A stretch of DNA of 64,000 bases from Pieris napi (lineage: Eukaryota > Arthropoda > Insecta > Lepidoptera > Pieridae), in the NCBI RefSeq assembly GCF_905475465.1, contig NC_062239.1, forward strand, positions 1,426,001 through 1,490,000, given 5' to 3'. A program made the translations under genes and the position numbers. This document shows positions 52,201 to 61,200 of the stretch, in pieces. Positions within the stretch are counted from its first letter, which is position 1. Every line of letters begins with the position of its first letter. A model generated the notes under the pieces. The model had not been told where the DNA came from. It did not search any database and was given only the letters and a program-made list of their open reading frames with translations.

Positions 52201-55200
52201 CGGTGCTACGCCCACGTAGCTCTTGCTACAGCATAATCGTAATAGCTTAGCGTATATCTTCTGACCCCTTTTTACGCTCGTAATAAGCAGTAAACATGAA
52301 AGTTTTAATGGTAATTAAGTAATCAGGTCAATCCTGTTCGTAGACATGTGTAAACATGTCATGTTGATCGTACATGGTTATCTCTACGTGTAATAAGAGG
52401 CAGTTCTATCATATCAACGCTTAAATGTTTATTACTGACGTTCATTAGTTTACTTTGTGTTACCTATATAAATATATTATTGTTTTTTTTAAAGGATCTA
52501 ATAGATTTAAATTAAGATAAATAAATGCTTTAGCTTATAATGTTTTTAAGCTAAAGCATAATATAATCTGTCTCTATACACCTTCTGGATATATCAAATA
52601 ATCATGCATAAATTTTTTTCATCAAATGTTCAGATCACAACTTTGTATTCTATATTTGTTGTATGAAAGAAATATTCGCTATTTCAAGTACTACGTCGTA
52701 GCAATCATCCAATAAGTTACGAGATGTTGTAAAAAAGCAATAATTTTGCATTTTCCTGACAAGTCATTTTATTGAAAGAAGCTCAAAGCACTTCTAAAAG
52801 AAATTCCTTAAAGTTGTAGCGATTCGTTTATCAAAGTTACTCTGTTTGAGTTTAATGTTTTTAAAACTTCAAGTGAATTCTCAGGTCTGTTCTTTCAAAG
52901 CATTTACCGAACATGTACTTGAAAATAATAAGAAATATTTTTTAATAAATTAAATTTATAATATAATAATGTTGTTTGTAAAACAAACTTATTGTGCTGC
53001 GCTTATAGGATAAACGATGGATTTAAAACCGATGCGTCCAGTTGTTAAAACGGTCGAAGGAAAGCCAGCTTGTAATACACATATATAACCATATCACATC
53101 ATTAGAATATGTAGAAATTAGCTATTTTTATATTAGAATTTAATTCAAATAGTACCGCAAAAATGTTTTTACCTCCGAAACGAGAAACTTCCTACGCTGT
53201 ATCCTGTGCTACCTTCCGCAAATCGATGGCTTTCAGCAAATCTTCTTCCACTTTTTTGTTCGCATAGCCAGCGGAATGAGAGTATGTTAGTTAAAATGTG
53301 AAAACTGTGAGTTAAACTGGTATATCCAATCCCGTTAAAAAATATTTTCTTACCACTTTTAACGAGTAAAAATAAATAAAAAACAGCATTCTGTATTACG
53401 TTACGTTACGCTTAGGGCAGAAAATTAATATAGCAAGCTACAAAACTAGTGAATTTGTATTTAATATTATAAAACATAACCAGTATGTTTCCTAGCACAA
53501 AAATTAGTGATGCTTGTGAACTCATGTTTTCCTACCAAAGTAATTGCTTCATATAAATATTTTGATCTCCAAAAATAATGTCGTAATATGGAATCTAATA
53601 AATAAATATAAATCACACAGTTCACTCTGATCATAACATTTTTATTAGATCCGACGATATCTTATAAAGTTCGGTGACGTAAATAAGAAATAAAATAAAT
53701 TGTACGGGAAAACACAATGCTTCGTATTGCTTGTAGGATATTTTAAATAACCTTTTTCCAACATTTGTGTAATTCAATATTATTCTATTTATACGATAAT
53801 TTATTTTGATTCAAATATCTTACAACTCCAATTTAACATATAGATATTAAATAGGCTTATACTAATTATATTTAATAAATTCTATACATTATACATTGAA
53901 ATAAATAACTAACCTTAACATAAACTAAAATATATTATTAAAAGGAGTCCCTTTAGGCAAGGTTCCGAGAATACTGGCAGCGTTCCCCCTTTGAATCGCT
54001 AGAGTAATTCTTTGTCCGAGGTAGCTACCAGATCTTCGGTCTCCTGTGATGTCGACTAACTTTTTTGATATCTCTTTAAAAAGCCTTAAACCTTCTATTT
54101 ATTACATCATATATAATTGTATTTACAATTTTCTTAATCTACAAAGTAATAATAAAAATTATTAAAACAAATTTAAAAAATGTTTTCCAAATGCAACATT
54201 GACGAAAGCAAGAGAGCGGCGTATAATGTCGTATTATTCTATACTTAATATAATATTCGTTAAATATATAATTTTTATATTTAGGTATAACAAATTGTAC
54301 ACAGATAAAAAAGTTACAATATTGCTACTAACTTTAAATTATTGCTCGACGAGGATTTTAATTTATTTCCATAAAAACTGCAATAACCCATTTTAGAGGA
54401 AAATAGAATCTACATTCACGTGTCATTACTCAAAAACGTGTTAACTCCAAGCAAGAATGATTAACGAGTATCGGATATGGACAGGGGATAAAAAATAAAA
54501 CGATATTGTATCTGCACTAGATTTATATCTGAAGTGGGCTTTGATTCATGGCTGGGAGATACAGTTTGTTGTTTGTGAAAACAAGGCTTGTGAAAAATAC
54601 TCTATTTGAATTTTTGGGTGAAAGGAAAATATTTATATGCCCTTCGGATGTATGAACTTTTGTTGTAAAACTGAGGGTTGAAGTTTTCCGTCTATTATTA
54701 TAATTTGAATATGGAATCAAGTCAAGTTAACAAATTTAAATAAACATTCTTATATTTTCATGTCGAATTAAGTAATTGATTATCTTAGACATTGGGGGCC
54801 TCGTAGCCTAGCGGTCTTATTATGTGGCAGCTAGGTGAGGGGTACCGGGTTCGATTCCCGGTTCGAGGACAAGTTTTTCAATTTAATTTAAATTTTTCTC
54901 GGCCTTTAGGAGGGTTGTGCGGTACCGGGCGAGTGCTTAAACCGTACATGGAGGATACGGTCGAATTTCTAAAGACAAGCACGCATTATAAAAAAATCCT
55001 ATACTTGACGCTGGCTAATGCACAAATCGTGCCAGAGCCATTATAAAAAAACAAAGGCAACAATTTTAAATAAACATTCTTATATTTTTATGTCAAATTA
55101 AGTAATAATTGATAATGTTAGACATGTTTTGCGACGTTGTTCCATTGTCAAATAACAACACATCAAAATCAGTATATCAAAATTTCATAACCCAAATATT

Positions 55201-58200
55201 TTTTTAATTATTGAAGATGTAACTTGTGCTAGAAACTAACGGATGAAATAAAACGTAGATATTAAAATACTTGCATACTCCAATGAACACATTTTTTATC
55301 GAAGTTTAGTATTCAAAATAAACTCCAATACAAATTTAACGTTTTCGTCCCTCGAGAAATGTTCCATATTTACGGTTCAACAATTTCTAAGCTATGAATA
55401 AATAAAGATTATTAAAAGGTTGCATCAAAATTATTAATAGTAATTTAAGTTGACTTAACTAGTCATGACATGATTGACGTAATTGTTTTTATTTTATGTA
55501 GTTAAAAAAAATATAATTATTGATTAATTAATTAGTTTAAATATATTAATTTCAATTAATGTTTATGTATAGTAAGGGCAGAGTAATAACCGTAAGTCCT
55601 TAGCGCATATATGCACGTATAATAGTTACTGTATTTTTTTATAAAAAATTTCCCTGCTATTTTCTATGTAAATTGTATAGAAAAATAAAAAAAAAATATT
55701 GCACGACGTCTATTCGAAAGTTATTCTTACAAATTCCATCGTTACTGCTGTTACTGATTTTACGTTTAATTTTGGTATGCAGCAGACAAAATACTAAGAC
55801 TGTTTCATTGTTCATAATTCTAAAGTAGGCTCACAAGTTTATTTCTACGCACCCTAAATTACGTCAAATATTAAACAAACAATTTGAGCACAGCCTAGGG
55901 TAAACCGCACGATCTCAGTGCATAGAAGCACATATAACCTCTATGCTAAACCCATGAATGTGTAGGTATCATCTAGTTACAAAATCTTCTACAATCTCCA
56001 ACAGTAATTTCAAAAAAGAAGTACACTAGCAGGACAACCCCAAAGTTTGTTTAAGCTTTGTTGATATTTGACATCAAAAGTTATTCATTCGCCGACCTGA
56101 ATACTTGATCAAACAATGGAACACAACACTTGATTTTTGTTTGACTTACGATATTTTTTTAAAGTTGTATCGTTGAAATTGCGTCTTTTAGAACTAGGGA
56201 TAATCGAACTCTTGTATTAAAAACGTTCTATACGGATCACTTTCACAGACAGATACATAAAATAAAATGTCGTTGCTGATAGAAAATTAAAACTATTTTC
56301 TCAAAAGACTAGGACTTTATGAACTCATTTGAATATATATTAAATAATTTAGTGCAAGTTCTTAGAATTGGAAACAACAAATAATGAAATTGATGGAAAG
56401 TATACGATTACCCTTCTCATACTTGCATATAAATTGAAAACAACGATTGAAACAGAGGATTTTCCCTACTTACGCTATAAGTTACGATTGAGAAACAAAA
56501 GACGACACAAGATATTGTAATTACCAGGGTCACATAGATAGGTAGGCATTTAAATTCTATATTTAAAAATTAGCGTGGATCATAAATCCTAATAATGTCA
56601 CAAAAAAGTCCAGTTGAAATCGGGCTCGTGAATGAAAGTCTTGCACATTTAAAATATTTCAAATCCCTAAACATTTTTCACAAGAGTCCGCGTGAATTTA
56701 CTTCTAACATGACCTAAATTCCCGTGGTTATTTACAAAGACGTTTTCATTAAGTCAACGTTCTTCAAATTGAGTTTTAGCAACAGTAATTTCCCCGTACA
56801 AGCTTCGCCAAAATAATAATTGACTTTCATTATAGAACGTGTAACAGTTGCTTTTCTAGCGTCTTTGTCTTCTATTTTTAGGTTAATAAATGCTTATAAT
56901 TATAGTATTGTCTTTTATTGACATAACTTTTACACATTTAAAGAAAACACTTTTTTACCGGATTGAAGTTATGTACTATAAATTTACAATTATTTTACAT
57001 CATTTTAAATTTTTTCGACGTTTTGCGTGCTTTACAGCGTGCGTGGTCACGGTGACTGAAGACAAAAGGTGTTGAATGTCAAACAGTATCACAGCTGTAG
57101 AAAAAGTTGTATTATCTGTATTTATTTCCCCGGAGTTGGTATCGACTAAAAGATGGTGGGTTTTGGCAGAAATGGCTCACGGTGTCCTCTATTTATAATA
57201 ATACATAACTTCAATCCGGTAAAAAAGTGTTTTCTTTAAATGCTTATAATTATATTTTTTCCGTTCACTGCTCTTACATATTAGCTATTTACATATTAAT
57301 TGGATATAATTAAGGATCTTTTAGCGTATCTTCTACCGCATTTACCATGCTGAGTATAAAGAGGAGTGGTTACCTAATACCTCCAGGTCAATTTCATCTT
57401 CGGTTGTCGGGGCAGAACACGAAATTCCGAAAATTTTAAGGCATTTTTTGCTGCGCGAGGTATTTGAGAACCAATACGACCTAGCGTTCAAAAAAACAAC
57501 ATTCCAATTAATCAAAGGCCAGCGACGTACTCGAGCAGGGGTTTTAACGCCTCGATTAAGAGTAGCGCCCTCAACTAACTTTTACTTCCTCTTGATCAGT
57601 CTGTCTATAGATGGAAATTGCATTAGAGTTTGCTTAAAAGAGGTAATATCATCATTATAGTCTGTTTGATGATATTATAGTCAACCCACACAAAAAACAC
57701 AATTTTTTGTGTGGTTTTTTGCTAATTTTAGAAATACTTACGAATTGTTAAAATAATACAATTTCACTACTTATTAAAACGAAGTTGACATGAATAACGA
57801 TCTTTGTTTCGTTAACTCAGCCACATCGGGCCTATTCTAATTTATTTGAACAGCTTCTGGTTAATGATACAATAATGAAATAAATAAAATAAATAATCAC
57901 AATATTTATTATAAGTGAGCTTTACTATATGTAAGGGGTTTAAATAAAAAAAGGACAATTATTAAAATATAATTTTCAAGCCCAAATATCGCTTAATTTA
58001 CTTTTTATACGACGCAAGGCGGATTTCAAAGGTTTTAAAGAGGTTGAAGGGGCAGGAACTGGGACGTGGTCGGAAATTGGGCTGTTTTATTAGACCTCTG
58101 GCTTGAGGCGTCAATTGAGAATTCTTGACCATTTTTTCACTCATTACGTTGCGCCATTGTAATACCCTTTATTGAAATTTAAATATTTCTTAAGAACGTA

Positions 58201-61200
58201 ATCAAAAGTAAAATTTTCCTCTTTAAAATTATTATTAGTTATTTGAAATATTTTATATTATGATCATTGGCTTCAGTCATAAACAAACGAAGATTCTACT
58301 AATATTATAAACGCGAAAGTTTGTAAGTATGGATGGATGTTTGTTACTCATTCACGGATAAACTACTGTGTGGATTTTAATGAAATTTTACAATAATTTA
58401 GCTTATACATCAAAATAACACATTAGCTACAATATATAAATATATTGTGTGAATAGTCCAAAATATCAATTAAGTAGGAATAAATATACCATCTGCGAGC
58501 TATTCTGGCGTGCGCTATGTAATTTATGCTGCTTACACCTATGTAATTTATGATGGAAATATTTATCTTAAATAGTCTTACAAAAAAGCCCGCCACAGTA
58601 TGTATATCAAATGCACATATGGTAGTATACTGTAGGAATCACCTATATTGAAATATATATGTCACCGTAAAATTGTAAAAACCGTTAGATTGTAATCTAT
58701 CTCGCGTGATTGTAAACTGTCGAAAGATTGTGAACCTCAACGAACTGCTTACAAATTAACGTATTATTATTCGGTAGTTATATGAAATTGTTGGGAAGTA
58801 AAATTAATCTGTAATTGACCAAAGAAGTTTGAATGATAACTAAGTTAGTGTAGTACAATCTACCGAATACCGATAACCGATAACCGATAGATTACAATCT
58901 AACGGTTTTTACAATTTTACGTTAACATATACTTTTATCGCTTCCGGTATTTAAAGTAGATAAAATATGTTTTTCACGCTGCATCATTTGGAAAAATATT
59001 ATTTTGTTCTTCCTCAGACGAAGTCGAGGGCACCAGCTAGTACCTTATAAAAGTAGTACTTTCACATATTTTGTTCTGTTATTAAATGAAATCTTTTATT
59101 TGCAGGAGTGGAATGATTATAAGCTCAAATGGAATCCTGACGACTACAGTGGAGTGGAAACATTGCACGTGCCTTCAGAACATATATGGCTGCCAGATAT
59201 AGTCTTATACAATAAGTAAGTCTTACTTTTTATTTAATAAATATTAATGTGTACAGAATAGCTAAGCACCTCTATAGCTTTGTCATTAACGAATAAGTGT
59301 GTGGCTAGAGCTTAACGCAGATCAATTGCTAGACAAAATGAAAGGCGATTGGAAGTCGAGACCAACTCCGAGGAAACAAATACAGATAATACAACTTTTT
59401 CTACAGCTGTGATACTTTTTGACATGTACCTTTTGTCTTCAGTCACCGTGACCACGCACGCTGTAAAGCACGCGAAACGTCGGTTAAATTTAAAATTATG
59501 AAAAATATTTAAATACATAACTTCAATCCGGTAAAAAATGTTTTATTATGTGTGAAAGTTATGTCAATAAAAGACAATACAAAATAAAAGCTCTACGATT
59601 TTGATAAATGATAGTAAAGTAATATTTTTTTTAATGTTGACGTCCATGTATTAAGTACTCCATTATATAAGTATGTTTACGTTCGTAATTTAAATAAATA
59701 AAATATTAGTAATCGGTTTAATTGAACAAAGTAAATGCAACCAATCTAGACGCTAATCTTTCTCAAAGGAGGATTTAATTAAATGCCCTACAGCGACCCG
59801 ACATTAATCTAACTGAAGGCTGTTTACTCTGAAATCAATTTAAGAAAGTTCTCAGAACCTGTGTCCCTGTCCCAACTTTAGGCCCCATTTCTTTCAATGA
59901 GCGCAAACTTCTTCTATAAAATGTGATTTTATTTGGTGGTCCCCTTATCTCCTTGTTTCACGGACGGGTCCCATTATTCTGCATTATCACGACGACTCGA
60001 CAAGTTTATCGTTCCTATTTCACGACAAAAACCGAAGCTATATCGTTTTATGCGGAAGAATTATCCTTGTCAGTACTAAAGTAATTTTTCAGGGTGACAA
60101 TTTTGTTCGGAGTTTGGAAGTTGTCAGCGGTTTTCCCTATCAGTTTATAGATTACTTTGAAAAGTCAGCCTCCGTTGCAGATTTCATAATAAGCGGATTT
60201 ATTTTTAAGCTATTGCATAGATTTTATCGCGGGCTTTGAGCGCGGCAACCGAATCAAGAAATTCCGTAACGAAAATAACACATGATGGCGTAATACAGTT
60301 GCGGCCAATATGCGTTAGAGCGGGACAGAACGCATATTGCTTATTCACATCTCTTTGTCAAGCGCGGCCGGCAGACGGTACGCGTTAGAGTGTGACAGAC
60401 TATATAGGCTGATCTGAGTCTGGCAGAGTGGTAGATTGAATTAATATCAAAGAAAAATACTGCATAAATAAATAATTATAATTGCATAAGTTGATAAAAA
60501 AAAGCTGTGCAATAGCTTTACCGCGGCAGTCCCCGAGTGCCACACGTTTTTTTTAATTTAGACTTGCAATATAGCAAAATAATAATATAACAAACTTGAT
60601 TATTGAAAAATGGACTCTTTAGTACGTTTTAAAACGTTCAAGACATTACATTTGGCCATAAATAAATATTAAATCAGTTTTATTATACTAAACCTCACTC
60701 CTGCGTCAAACTTTATACATTTTATATTTAATATACAACAAAGTAAGTAGTAAGTTAGGGAACCTTAGATATTGGGACATATAATCCTTTAAAATGGTGA
60801 ATCAAGATATATATCACACCACAGACACCCGTAAAAATTGTGCATCATTCTCCGTGAATTTTCATATACAACATAAAATGCTTATAATGTGAACAAATAA
60901 AGAAATGATTATTCGTGCCCTGCCAAGTTTAATCCCACGGCTATCGCAGCTACAGCACTTATTTAAAAACCCCATATATTTCCGAAGTCACCCATTATCA
61001 CTGCAGTTCACCGCATTTCTGCGCATTAAAGAATTTATATCCGTTCTCGAACTTAATTGTTGGGAATATGGTTCAAAGTCGAATGTATTTACATAGTGGT
61101 AAAGTGCAACTGTAGTTGGCCAGCCGGAAAGCGTGATAAGTATAGTCTGTAATCTAAATAGCATCTAGGTGGAATTAAACATACTATAATAAATCGCGTC

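Larger units (their letters stand above)
51290..59105 (+). other. nAChRalpha1: nAChR intron 2 (7,816 bp)
   Basis: GTAAGA...TTTGCAG, phase 0. It contains a QRGNAA-peptide repeat copy (53.9 kb), a tRNA-derived SINE with long flanking repeats (54.8 kb), a MITE copy with a 17-bp flanking duplication (56.9 kb) and a Helitron-like element with an internal MITE next to the acceptor (58.3-59.0 kb). Bases 51300-53900 and 55130-56880 appear to be plain AT-rich intron. Confidence 0.85.

Noticed and set aside
54794..54870. tRNA gene (perfect B-box, A-box present)
   Set aside because: The cloverleaf does not close with a sensible anticodon arm, and a typical SINE body and A-rich tail follow. It is a SINE head.
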